This document shows positions 11,977 through 20,723 of a stretch of 26,334 bases of DNA, piece by piece (the first letter of the stretch is position 1; each line of letters begins with the position of its first letter). The notes below the pieces were generated by a model. The model worked only from the letters and a program-made list of their open reading frames with translations, was not told the DNA's origin and did no database searches. Where the stretch lies: positions 1 through 26,334 of the IMG/VR virus record IMGVR_UViG_3300030202_002049, one strand, 5' to 3'. The stretch is from a virus. Made by a program: the position numbers and the translations under genes.

Positions 11977-13495
11977 CCATCTCCGATACTGTTTTCTTTT
12001 CTTTTGGTTTAGTTGCTTTTTTATAATCTACAAACTTAGGCATTTCTACAGACCATACATTCTTAACACCTTCATGATAATCAATTCTATCACAACCCAG
12101 TAAATGCATAGCCTCTGCTGCACTTTTAAATGTTTTATCATTACCTAAAAACTTTTCAAATGTAATCTTTTTAAAATAACAAACATTAGTTTTAGAATCT
12201 AAGACCACATAATTATCTTGTAGCTTATCGAAGTCATCTTCCTCAATATGGCTTTCAAAGAATTTTTTAAGAAAATTATATTTCTCTTCTCCAAGTGTAT
12301 CTTCAAATTTCATCTTCTCATTCTCTACTGCTTTCTTAACAATAGTTGATATAAGCATTTCGAAAGGGGATGGACCACTTCTAGGTCTAGGTAGAGTTAC
12401 CCAATAGATACCATATCTTAAAAGTTTTACTCTGAATGATTTCTCATCTTTCATATCTTCAGGACTAATAACTATTTTTTCTCCTTGAAATTTAAATGAA
12501 TACTCAATTGATTTTGTACTTCTAATAAATTCAATATCCTCAAAGTCATCTATCAAGTCTGGTACTTGTGAACCTATACCAAGCTTTCTAAATTTACATA
12601 AATCTTTGTTGCATATTGGTGTGATAGCCCCAAGCTTAGGAGGACACTTATAATTATAATCTTTTTTAATTACAGATTTAGCTACAGAGTTATCTATCTC
12701 TCTAGGATCCATTGGAGTAACAAATATCTCTTGGTTTCTTTTTTGAAGTATTGTTCGCATTTCTTCAATAGTAATTTTGCCATCAGACTTTTTCATTTCG
12801 AGAACGCCAACATTGTAAAGTAAATCATTACGATGATTGCCTGACCATTTATCCATAATCATTTTTTGGACACAAGGTGGATAATGTTTCCAGTCCTCCT
12901 CTGGTTCATATTCTTTTACTTTTATACTTTGTAATTGTTCTAAAGATAAAGTTTTCTTTCTAATTATTTCAATAAAGGTTCCAATCATTACTGGAGTATT
13001 AGATTCATTGTATGCAAACTCAGTAGTAGCATTCATATTGAAGTAAGGCATATTCATACACTTATTCATTGGGAATACTTCTAAGGCTTGAAAGAAATTT
13101 TTATTCCATTCATTTAATTTTTTAAGAACATCCTTAACTGCATACCAACCGTCTAAAAATAAAAACAAGTGAAGTCCACCTGACTTTGATCTAACTGGTA
13201 CTAAAGGTAGTTGGTTATCTCTTACAATATCTATAACTTTTTTTTGTGAATAATCTTTATAACTTTGTGGATCTATATCAATACAACCCCATCTACATAG
13301 GTCATCCTTTTCAGGTTTAATACCTATTCGTTTCGTACCTTCTAAATGTTCCTTCCAGATTTGAGGAGTAACTGGTTCGTGGACCGTGAGTGTTTGGCCT
13401 ACTGTCTTGCCCCGTTCATCTACCTCTCCAGTTAGAGAGGTAGTAATGAACAGTTCAGAATTACCCTCAAATATTTTTAAGAGCTCCTGTTCCAT
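11942..13495 (-). CDS. AEP-superfamily primase, TOTE/phage type
   Basis: The product is 517 residues. The N-terminal half has the archaeo-eukaryotic primase hallmarks: CIDIDPQSY (71-79), giving the catalytic D73 and D75, and SKSGGLHLFLF (103-113), with the nucleotide-binding histidine. About 283-310 a cysteine set (KCPP...PICNKDLCKFRKLG) resembles the zinc element that follows the catalytic core in such phage primases. Helical regions close the protein. It makes primers for the polymerase and is separated from the upstream ssDNA-binding gene by two bases. The ATG at 13495 has no clear ribosome site, so coupling is likely. Confidence 0.8.
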   Translation of the reverse strand: MEQELLKIFEGNSELFITTSLTGEVDERGKTVGQTLTVHEPVTPQIWKEHLEGTKRIGIKPEKDDLCRWGCIDIDPQSYKDYSQKKVIDIVRDNQLPLVPVRSKSGGLHLFLFLDGWYAVKDVLKKLNEWNKNFFQALEVFPMNKCMNMPYFNMNATTEFAYNESNTPVMIGTFIEIIRKKTLSLEQLQSIKVKEYEPEEDWKHYPPCVQKMIMDKWSGNHRNDLLYNVGVLEMKKSDGKITIEEMRTILQKRNQEIFVTPMDPREIDNSVAKSVIKKDYNYKCPPKLGAITPICNKDLCKFRKLGIGSQVPDLIDDFEDIEFIRSTKSIEYSFKFQGEKIVISPEDMKDEKSFRVKLLRYGIYWVTLPRPRSGPSPFEMLISTIVKKAVENEKMKFEDTLGEEKYNFLKKFFESHIEEDDFDKLQDNYVVLDSKTNVCYFKKITFEKFLGNDKTFKSAAEAMHLLGCDRIDYHEGVKNVWSVEMPKFVDYKKATKPKEKKTVSEMDEEFHTGKFRT

Positions 13496-13497
13496 GA

Positions 13498-14310
13498 TTA
13501 AAACGGAACGTTAGTTTTATCTGGACTATTATTTCCTTGTGCTTGATTTTCTTGAGCAAAATCTACTTTACCAAAAATATCACTCTTCATAGCACTTTGA
13601 TAGAACGCTTGAGTTGTTTCTAAAGCTTTTAAATGTTCTTGAGTATTTAAAAACTTATCAAACTCAACAACCCATCCATACCAAGAGTTTTGTGAATTAG
13701 ACTCTTTGGTTGTGCTTAGTTTATAAGCAGTAGACCATGATGGTGGATTGAACATGCCACTCTTACCTTGTGCTCTTCTAGACATGATCATTGAATTCCA
13801 TGTCTTAGATTTTTTCTTTTGAGTAGACTTCATAGTAATCAAAGCTTGTTCAATTGGATTATAATTTTCATCCAAGATATAAACAAAGTGATTACCAGTA
13901 TCTTCAACATAGTTTCCGTTTTCTAATCGGTCTTTGTTGTCAGCACCTCTTGTTGTTTGGGACATAATAGATGGATCAGTATGAATACCAACAGGTCTTC
14001 CTGGACTATCCCCTTTGTCTTTCCACTCATTAAAAGTGTTTATGTAAAGACAAGGTACTACTATTAATCCTTGCTTACCTTTCCAAACTGTACCAGATGT
14101 TTCACTCCAAATGTCTCCTTGCTTAGCAGTCTCGACATGTTTACCATCAGTCTCATCTAAGACTGGAGAGTTAGCATATAGTATTTTTAGGATTGGTAGT
14201 TTTTGGTCTCGAGCTGTTACATACTCTTGACCTTGCCCTGCCATCTGCTCTAAATTAATAGCAGCTGGAAGGTTATCTTTTTTAGTCGTCATTTCTTTTT
14301 TATCAGTCAT
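13498..14310 (-). CDS. Putative single-stranded DNA-binding protein
   Basis: The product is 270 residues. The central part is rich in aromatics and beta-like segments (VWKGKQGLIVVPCLYINTFNEW, then HFVYILDENYNPI). After a polar, glutamine-rich linker it ends in VPF, like the DIPF tip of SSB proteins, though the usual acidic residues are missing. I know this protein as a recurrent neighbour of phage primase and RecB-type nuclease genes and infer ssDNA binding from that context. AAGGA lies about eight bases before the ATG. It is not a confirmed SSB. Confidence 0.6.
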   Translation of the reverse strand: MTDKKEMTTKKDNLPAAINLEQMAGQGQEYVTARDQKLPILKILYANSPVLDETDGKHVETAKQGDIWSETSGTVWKGKQGLIVVPCLYINTFNEWKDKGDSPGRPVGIHTDPSIMSQTTRGADNKDRLENGNYVEDTGNHFVYILDENYNPIEQALITMKSTQKKKSKTWNSMIMSRRAQGKSGMFNPPSWSTAYKLSTTKESNSQNSWYGWVVEFDKFLNTQEHLKALETTQAFYQSAMKSDIFGKVDFAQENQAQGNNSPDKTNVPF

Positions 14311-14312
14311 GA

Positions 14313-14858
14313 TTATTCCTTCGTGGTTATTTTAGTTTTATTTGCAACATAAGTTCCAAACAATTCAGCTGGCACATCTTTACCAAGATCTTGAATCTGT
14401 TCTTTTACAAATGATCTAAGACTACTTGGATGTACAGATGTTTTCTGTTGAACTGCAAGTCCCTTTTGTTTCAGCTCCTCTACAAGTGCTTTAGCTTCAT
14501 TATCTTGCTTCATTTTAAATTCCAAAGAAACTTGGTTTTTAATCAAATCTCCATGGCCATTTTCACGAAGCCAATTAAAAGCCTCTTCACTTTTAGAGAC
14601 AGGTATTCTAGCTGAATAGAAAGGCTTAACTTCGACAGATGACCCATCTGCTAGTTTAAGCATTGATATACCTGCTTGTTGCATTAAGTTTGGAATTGTT
14701 TGCTCAGAAAGGTTTGTCTCAACTTCTTTTAACTTCTTAAGTTGTTCTTCAGCCGTTGATATTTTTTTCTGAGTTTCCAATAACTTATTGCAAGAGTCGG
14801 CAATGTCTTTCGACATGCCAGTATCTACCGATACGATAGATTCTGCTTCTAAGTCCAT
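14313..14858 (-). CDS. Coiled-coil phage protein of unknown function
   Basis: From ATG 14858 the product is 181 residues. AAGGAGG five bases upstream makes this start certain; a longer reading to 14972 is spurious. Residues about 20-50 are a coiled coil (LLETQKKISTAEEQLKKLKE). A central domain (KLADGSSVEVKPFYSARIP, then FNWLRENGHGDLIKNQVSL) is followed by EELKQKGLAVQQKTSVHPSSL. I recall this layout in phage replication regions but know no function. It is the first minus-strand gene after the divergent SNF2 gene and is served by the promoter at 14881-14907. Confidence 0.65.
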   Translation of the reverse strand: MDLEAESIVSVDTGMSKDIADSCNKLLETQKKISTAEEQLKKLKEVETNLSEQTIPNLMQQAGISMLKLADGSSVEVKPFYSARIPVSKSEEAFNWLRENGHGDLIKNQVSLEFKMKQDNEAKALVEELKQKGLAVQQKTSVHPSSLRSFVKEQIQDLGKDVPAELFGTYVANKTKITTKE

Positions 14859-14880
14859 AAGAACCTCCTTGTGCCGAATC

Positions 14881-14907
14881 AATATATTATTAATTTGATT
14901 TTTGCAA
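14881..14907 (-). promoter_or_regulatory. Sigma-70-like promoter, TTGCAA-15-TATATT
   Basis: On the minus strand TTGCAA (14902-14907) is followed after 15 bases by TATATT (14881-14886), 23 bases before the ATG at 14858. The layout matches those at 676-702 and 6933-6959. It would drive the replication operon from 14858 downward. Confidence 0.5.
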
Positions 14908-14930
14908 ACAAATAATTTAAATAATTTGGT

Positions 14931-16337
14931 GTGTATAATTATAAAACAAAACCATTCAAACATCAAAGACAATCCCTAATTGAAGGAGCAAAACCCTACA
15001 ACTTTGCTTACTTTATGGAAATGGGTACTGGTAAAACTAAGGTTGCTATAGACAATGCAGCTTACTTATTTCAAGATCAAAGAATCAATTATGTATTTGT
15101 TATTGCACCTAATTCTGTATACCAAAATTGGAAAAAAGAAATTGATGTTCATTGCCCAGAGGAAACCAATATTTACATTTGGAAAGTAACCAAAGATAAA
15201 ACATTTAAATTAGATCCTAAAAAACTTACATTTATTTTAATGAATGTTGAAGCGTTATCTCATGCATCAGGTAAGAAGTGGTTAGAATCTAAACTTCAAA
15301 AGCATGGTATGAGAAGTATGATTATATTAGATGAGAGTACATCTATAAAAAATTTAAGAGCATCAAGATCTAAAGCTATAATTAAACTAGGTCAATTAGC
15401 TAGATATAAAAGAATATTAACTGGATCCCCTATTACTAAATCTCCACTAGACTTATTTTCTCAATGTGCCTTTCTTGATAAAGCTTTATTAGGTTATGAT
15501 AACTTTACAGTATTTAAATCTAAGTATGCAGTTATGTATAGTATCGAAAGAGGGGGATACAATATTCAAATACCTAAGTATTATGTGAACTTAGAAGAGT
15601 TAGAATATAAACTTAAAAACTTTTCTTATCGTGTTAGAAAAAAAGATTGTCTAGATCTACCAGAAAAAATGTATGTTCAAAGATATGTTGATATGCCTGA
15701 AGAACAAAGACTAGCTTATGAAAAATTAAAAATTACTGCACTTATGATTATGAAAGATGAAGAAGTATCTTACAATAATAAGCTAACTGAATTACTTAAA
15801 TTACAACAAGTAGCAAACGGTTTTGTAAAAACTAATGATGGTAATATTGTTGATTTTAAAACTAATGCCAAACTAAAAGAACTAATGAGTATCTTAGAAG
15901 AGAGTGAAGATAAATGTATTATATGGGCTAACTATGTACACAACATTGAGGGTATCAAAAAGAAATTAGCTGAAACTTATGGGGTTGATTCTGTTGTTTC
16001 AATATATGGTAAAGATTCAGTTGAAGCTCGTAACCAAGCAGTTGAAAAATTTCAAACTAAAGATGAGTGTAGATTCTTAGTTGGTAATCCAACAGTAGGT
16101 GGTTATGGTTTAACTTTGACTGCTGCTAAATATGTAATTTATTTTAGTAATTCTTATAACTTAGAAGTCAGACAACAAAGTGAAGATAGGGCTCATAGGA
16201 TAGGGCAGAAGTCTCAAGTCACTTATATTGATATAATCTGTAGAGATACTATTGATCAAATGGTATTACATAATCTTGAAAACAAAATAGAATTATCTGC
16301 TAAGACTCTTGGGGAACAAGTTCAGAAGTGGCTTTAG
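14931..16337 (+). CDS. SNF2-type superfamily 2 helicase/ATPase
   Basis: The product is 468 residues. Walker A is MGTGKT (31-36) and motif II is DEST (134-137) instead of the more usual DEAH/DEXH. Motif III is TGSP (164-167). The C-terminal lobe has GGYGLTLTAAK and the SNF2 signature EDRAHRIGQ (418-426). SNF2 proteins translocate along duplex DNA; phage members are thought to aid replication or recombination. The start is GTG at 14931, since no ATG precedes Walker A; no ribosome site is visible. It alone in this module is on the plus strand, and its tail overlaps the opposing nuclease gene by 38 bases. Confidence 0.9.
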   Translation: MYNYKTKPFKHQRQSLIEGAKPYNFAYFMEMGTGKTKVAIDNAAYLFQDQRINYVFVIAPNSVYQNWKKEIDVHCPEETNIYIWKVTKDKTFKLDPKKLTFILMNVEALSHASGKKWLESKLQKHGMRSMIILDESTSIKNLRASRSKAIIKLGQLARYKRILTGSPITKSPLDLFSQCAFLDKALLGYDNFTVFKSKYAVMYSIERGGYNIQIPKYYVNLEELEYKLKNFSYRVRKKDCLDLPEKMYVQRYVDMPEEQRLAYEKLKITALMIMKDEEVSYNNKLTELLKLQQVANGFVKTNDGNIVDFKTNAKLKELMSILEESEDKCIIWANYVHNIEGIKKKLAETYGVDSVVSIYGKDSVEARNQAVEKFQTKDECRFLVGNPTVGGYGLTLTAAKYVIYFSNSYNLEVRQQSEDRAHRIGQKSQVTYIDIICRDTIDQMVLHNLENKIELSAKTLGEQVQKWL

Positions 16338-17040
16338 ATTTATGATATCTATCTACTCTTTCTAACCATTTATCTTCATACTCTTTTAACTTTGATTCAT
16401 TCATTTTAAATTCTTGGTATAATATATCTTTGGTACAAATACATATAAGGCCTTGTGTTATAGGACCATATTGTTCTTTATGTGCTAATGAATATGCAGC
16501 TATCTGATAGTAATAGTCTTCTACAAACTCTTCTCTTTTTGGTTTGTTACTTTGTTTAAAGTCAATGATTGTAGGCTTATCATCATAAAGTCCAACTACA
16601 TCTGTTGCACCTGCCCATCTATCTTCATAAGCTAGACTTACTTCATTACCCCATACCTCTTTCAATAGGTCAAGATTGTTTACTATCTCGTGAGCCATGA
16701 GTCGTGCTTGGGCACCCTCTGGAGATAGGTTTAGGTAGCCACGGCCATCTATGTAGTTTTCAAGGACATAGTGCATCTCCGTGCCTCTGAGAGCTGCCTG
16801 TGAGGTAATTCTAGCTGCTTCTTGGTAGCCAACTCTTTCTCTCCATTTATCTAATCCAGCTTTCTTTTCAGGAGATTGAGTAGCAGATAGTATAGTCGTA
16901 ACACTTGGTATCTTTTTGTTACCTACATTATAGTGCCGTGAGCCGAGGTCATTGTCTCGAGTATATTTTTTATATTGGTATTTCTTTTCGAGTTTTAAAT
17001 CGTTTATTATGAATTTGTTATTTTCTTTGATTAGACGCAC
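16300..17040 (-). CDS. PD-(D/E)XK nuclease, RecB/Cas4-like
   Basis: The product is 246 residues. The motifs are RGTEMH (85-90), D147 in the GATD segment, DFK (160-162) and QIAAY (179-183), which is the RecB-type PD-(D/E)XK arrangement with a catalytic lysine. Phage members are exonucleases that trim DNA ends for recombination, often next to ssDNA-binding proteins, as here. No Cas4-type cysteines are evident, so it is RecB-like rather than Cas4. The start is GTG at 17040 with no clear ribosome site. The gene lies just below the virion module. Confidence 0.85.
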   Translation of the reverse strand: MRLIKENNKFIINDLKLEKKYQYKKYTRDNDLGSRHYNVGNKKIPSVTTILSATQSPEKKAGLDKWRERVGYQEAARITSQAALRGTEMHYVLENYIDGRGYLNLSPEGAQARLMAHEIVNNLDLLKEVWGNEVSLAYEDRWAGATDVVGLYDDKPTIIDFKQSNKPKREEFVEDYYYQIAAYSLAHKEQYGPITQGLICICTKDILYQEFKMNESKLKEYEDKWLERVDRYHKSKATSELVPQES

Positions 17041-17048
17041 ATGGTCTT

Positions 17049-17264
17049 TTAGAATACTTTGAATAGAAGAGCAACTATTATTCCAATCATTGATGTCATT
17101 AAAAATGCAGTAGAAGATATAAGAATTTTTTCTATTCTATGAACATCTGTATGTAAATCTTTGATTTGTTTATTAGTTTGTTCTTGCATGATTCTGCACA
17201 ACTTCTCGTGGTCATCAATTCTTTGATGAGCTAGACTATCTTTACTAGAAGTTTTTCTTGGCAC
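17049..17264 (-). CDS. Holin-like small membrane protein
   Basis: The product is 71 residues: a charged N-terminal half with a short coiled coil (HEKLCRIMQEQTNKQIKDL, 19-37) and one membrane helix at the C-terminus (48-70). This soluble-helix-then-single-TM form is shared by XhlA-type hemolysin/holin accessory proteins. It directly follows the last virion gene and overlaps its end by 20 bases, a usual place for lysis genes. No endolysin is visible in this window, so the call stays tentative. Confidence 0.5.
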   Translation of the reverse strand: MPRKTSSKDSLAHQRIDDHEKLCRIMQEQTNKQIKDLHTDVHRIEKILISSTAFLMTSMIGIIVALLFKVF

Positions 17265-19860
17265 TTACTATTCCTCCCTTATTAAAAAGGTTAAGGGCTT
17301 GTGCTAATTCAGTATTAGATTGACCACCCATTGGTAGGTTAGATGGAGTAACATTTGGTAAAGGTATGTTACTAGTATTTCTTGGACTAGTTGCAGCTAC
17401 ATTTGTAGCTTGAGGTTGATTTAAATCAACAGCTATTGGGTCTTCTTTAGTTGGATTATATGTTTCTTCAGTAGTGAAGAAAGTATTATCTGGCATTTGA
17501 CCTTTAAATATTTTATCAAAATTATTTTCGTTTGCTTTTATATTGGCTTGAACCATAGAATTTTGTTCTTCATCTATTAAACCTTCTGATACTAATGCAG
17601 AACCAAACTGACCCATAAATCTTGAGAATTGATTAAAGTTTCTAGCTTGTGCCCCCTTAGTTCCATCAATTAAAAATTTCATTAATCTTGGATTAGTAAA
17701 TACTCTTGATAAAGCTGCTGGAGCAAATACAAAAGCCATTGCAGAACCAGGGTCAACATAACCTCCAGTTCCTAAAGCTACAGCTCCCATTTGTGTTAAG
17801 GCTCCCATTTCTTTTAATTGAATAAATATAGTACCTCTTCCAGCTTTTGCACCGGGAGCAGTGATCGCCCCATCTGCAAATTTTAATGCATTGGTAAATT
17901 CTTTTAAATGACCAGCTTGTGCTTTAGTAAGTAATCCACCTTTTTCAATAAATTCTTTAAAATCTCTTTCTACGAAATTTCTTGCCTTATCTGATCTCAA
18001 ATAAATATACTGATCTTTTAAGTCTGTAGAATCATCTATAAATTTTTTTATAAATTGTCCTCTTATACCGTCCTTAATCTTATTTGCTTCCCCTATCTCT
18101 AATAATCTTTGACCAGCCCCTTTTTGTCCTGCAACAATACCAGTATCAGTCATATCTAATTTTCTTAAAAAATCTTCAGCTACATCATTTTTACCTTTTA
18201 CTAATATTTGATCTAAAACTTTTTTCTGTCCAATACCAGTTTTAGAGATACGATGAAATATTCCGTCATTAAACATATCATTACCCATTTTCGATAAGTT
18301 ACTTAATTTATTATATTCAGCTCTTATTTGTTGAGGTAAAGGCATTTTATCTAATTCTGCTTTTAATAATTTTTGTATTCCTCTTCCAACTTGTTGATAT
18401 TCTGGAGAAGATCCCCCTCTACTTAAATTTCTACTCAATTGTCTATACTCAGTTAAAACTTCACCAAAGGTTGATTGATTAGGCATAGTTTTTAAATCAT
18501 TAATTAAATCTACAGCATCTTCTGTGCCTGCCTTTTGTCTATATCTTTCTAATCTTCTACCTTCTTGTGATAGTAGTGTTTTTAGACTTACCGCATCTTC
18601 AGTTCTTCTTGTTCTTGAATTAAATACATAATTTTTTCTTACCCCATCCCAAGACAAATCAATACCATATCCTGGTTTAGGTATTATTTTTCCATTTACA
18701 GTTTGCTCAGTTGCTTCTGCTAATATTGGATAAATTTTTTTATAACCATCATCCAAAAATCTATTATAGGTAACATTACTTCTTGTTACTGCAGCTTGAA
18801 TTAAAGTGTTTAATGTATTTGGATCTAATACATCCTTATCAACTCCTTTTACAACTTGTTCTACAAACTCGTCCATTGAACCAAGTAAACCTAATCGAGC
18901 CCCCTCTTTAGCAGTAAGCATTTTACCACCACCAAAAAATGAAGCACCAATAATACTTTCTAAAGTATCAATCATATTATTTTCTGTTACAAGTGCTGGT
19001 GTCAATGTGCCTTGATCAACTCTTTTAAAAAAATCTGCTCCTCTTTCAGTCATTAAATTTTCAGCATTCCTAGAAGCTAGTTCTGGGTTTTTTAAAATCT
19101 TTAATTGTTCGTCTGTAATTTTTCCACCAATTTTAGTTTGAGTTTGTGCGATTAAGTCATCAGTAATTTTTTGACCTCCAGCAGCTTTTTCTAATAATGA
19201 GTAATAGGCTTTCTGTCTTAATATAGTTTGTGAAGCAGCTCTACCACCTTTGATCATTTGAATTTTTTGACCTGCAACTTTGTTATAGCCTTTGCTCAAT
19301 GCACCAGCCATACCAAAACCAAGGACTTCACCAAAAGCACCTTGAATAGCACCTCTTGCTACTTCTTTTACAATGTCTTCTTTTGGATCAAAAGCTTGTG
19401 CAATAGCAGCACCTGAACCTCCCCCAGCTGCAGCCCCAACTGTTGCTCTTCCAATTTTACCTACTGTGTTTGCACTTATATTTAAAAGTGGTCTAGCTAT
19501 TCTAGCTATTCTTGCAGCAGATATAGCTGTTAAAGCTAATGATGATCCACCAGAAAAAGGGGCAGCCGCAGCTCCTGCAATACCCCCAGCAATTGATAAG
19601 CCAACTTCTGTAATTATTCTTTTGAATGAAGGGGATGATAAAAAAGATTCTGTGTCTTGATTGTATTTTCCTTTTTGTGCATCTGTTAAAATATCTTCTG
19701 GAGTTATAAAAACTTGACCATCATCAATATCTTGAATGCCAGTTTTTTCATCATCTAAATTTCTTGCTTGTAAAAAAGTATCAATTGCTACTTGTTCTTG
19801 TGGAGTAGGTTGAGTACCTTTTATTTCGAATGTTTGTCCTGCTACTACTATCTCTGCCAT
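17245..19860 (-). CDS. Large internal virion / DNA ejection-type protein
   Basis: The product is 871 residues. It opens IVVAGQTFEIKGTQPTPQEQ, a short motif common at the start of large phage internal proteins. A long Gly/Ala-rich hydrophobic region (about 65-200) could insert into membranes during DNA ejection, and the middle and rear are helical and charged. It ends LFNKGGIVSAKKNF, a tip related to NKGG motifs in two other virion proteins here. No lysozyme or transglycosylase active site is evident. GGAG lies six bases before the ATG. Its size and place, last in a gene run, resemble T7 gp16. Confidence 0.7.
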   Translation of the reverse strand: MAEIVVAGQTFEIKGTQPTPQEQVAIDTFLQARNLDDEKTGIQDIDDGQVFITPEDILTDAQKGKYNQDTESFLSSPSFKRIITEVGLSIAGGIAGAAAAPFSGGSSLALTAISAARIARIARPLLNISANTVGKIGRATVGAAAGGGSGAAIAQAFDPKEDIVKEVARGAIQGAFGEVLGFGMAGALSKGYNKVAGQKIQMIKGGRAASQTILRQKAYYSLLEKAAGGQKITDDLIAQTQTKIGGKITDEQLKILKNPELASRNAENLMTERGADFFKRVDQGTLTPALVTENNMIDTLESIIGASFFGGGKMLTAKEGARLGLLGSMDEFVEQVVKGVDKDVLDPNTLNTLIQAAVTRSNVTYNRFLDDGYKKIYPILAEATEQTVNGKIIPKPGYGIDLSWDGVRKNYVFNSRTRRTEDAVSLKTLLSQEGRRLERYRQKAGTEDAVDLINDLKTMPNQSTFGEVLTEYRQLSRNLSRGGSSPEYQQVGRGIQKLLKAELDKMPLPQQIRAEYNKLSNLSKMGNDMFNDGIFHRISKTGIGQKKVLDQILVKGKNDVAEDFLRKLDMTDTGIVAGQKGAGQRLLEIGEANKIKDGIRGQFIKKFIDDSTDLKDQYIYLRSDKARNFVERDFKEFIEKGGLLTKAQAGHLKEFTNALKFADGAITAPGAKAGRGTIFIQLKEMGALTQMGAVALGTGGYVDPGSAMAFVFAPAALSRVFTNPRLMKFLIDGTKGAQARNFNQFSRFMGQFGSALVSEGLIDEEQNSMVQANIKANENNFDKIFKGQMPDNTFFTTEETYNPTKEDPIAVDLNQPQATNVAATSPRNTSNIPLPNVTPSNLPMGGQSNTELAQALNLFNKGGIVSAKKNF

Positions 19861-19863
19861 TCG

Positions 19864-20721
19864 TTACTCCGTGTTTATTTTGATTGCACCTGATGCAGTT
19901 TTTTCAAATCCAACTGGTGTAGTAAAATCTACAAATTGTGAAACTCCACCTTGACTATCGATTATTTCAATAGCAGTTTGAAAGCTACTCCCAGTATTTT
20001 CAGAAATATCTTGAGCAGTTCCTAAATATTTTTCTAATGCTTCTATTTTTGCTTCAAATACTCTTTCTGTATCTCCAACTTGAGGAATTAATTCTTTAAT
20101 TCTTTCTCGTTCTTGGTCAGATACTTGTGCACCTGAAACTGCTTTTGTTAAGAAAATAGTTGCTTGATCTATCTTTGTTTTAAAACCAGCATATTGTTTT
20201 GCATAATCTGTTCCTGCTGCTTTTCCAAAAAAACCTCTTATTCTATTCAAATCTCCAGGACCAACTGGTCTACCTAAATTTACATAATCTGTTGCGATAT
20301 CACTTAATAATCTTCTAGTACTTTGAAACCCTCTTCTCTCTTCCAACTCCTTAGAGGATGGTTTAGATACAACTGTAATTTTTCCAGCTCCATCTATTTG
20401 AGCTACAGTTCCTTTTGGAAGTTTATAATCTTTTAGTTCTGACTCTCCCAAAGTTCTTACACCTTTTCCAGAGCCTTTTGCTTTCTCTACTGATAAGATA
20501 GTTGCTGGTAGTTTTCCAACACCTTCACCTAATGCAGATAATGCAGGACCAATACCTTCACCTTTTGCTTGTAGTAAGGGTGCAGCTAAAGTTGCTGCGT
20601 AGATTGCTTTCTCTTTTGGAGATAATGCACTTATACCTCCTTGTTGAAAATGTTTTATAGTTGGTTTTAAACTTTTAAAGTATCTATCTTTAAATAATTT
20701 TCTTGTTAATACCTTATCCAT
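19864..20721 (-). CDS. Virion protein, internal or ejection type
   Basis: The product is 285 residues. Near the start FQQGGISALSPKEK (about 25-38) is like the GGI motifs of its neighbours. It then runs through small-residue helices (AATLAAPLLQAKG) to a glycine-rich linker and a helical domain (about 130-245) with AVSGAQVSDQERERIKELIP and GDT, a form seen in phage internal or tail-hub proteins. GAGG lies five bases before the ATG. It is placed between the Ala/Gln-rich protein and the 871-residue protein, consistent with an ejection-complex part; no enzyme motif is seen. Confidence 0.6.
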   Translation of the reverse strand: MDKVLTRKLFKDRYFKSLKPTIKHFQQGGISALSPKEKAIYAATLAAPLLQAKGEGIGPALSALGEGVGKLPATILSVEKAKGSGKGVRTLGESELKDYKLPKGTVAQIDGAGKITVVSKPSSKELEERRGFQSTRRLLSDIATDYVNLGRPVGPGDLNRIRGFFGKAAGTDYAKQYAGFKTKIDQATIFLTKAVSGAQVSDQERERIKELIPQVGDTERVFEAKIEALEKYLGTAQDISENTGSSFQTAIEIIDSQGGVSQFVDFTTPVGFEKTASGAIKINTE

Positions 20722-20723
20722 AG

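Noticed and set aside
2122-13389. GGnCCGTGA occurs four times in the same orientation (2122, 3636, 9558, 13381)
   Set aside because: Three copies lie in coding sequence; two of them simply encode His-Gly-Pro and one lies in another frame. The number looks high for this base composition but codon use is a sufficient explanation.
14859-14972. N-terminal extension of the coiled-coil gene to 14972
   Set aside because: It would run over the promoter region and the start of the SNF2 gene, whereas ATG 14858 has a near-perfect ribosome site.
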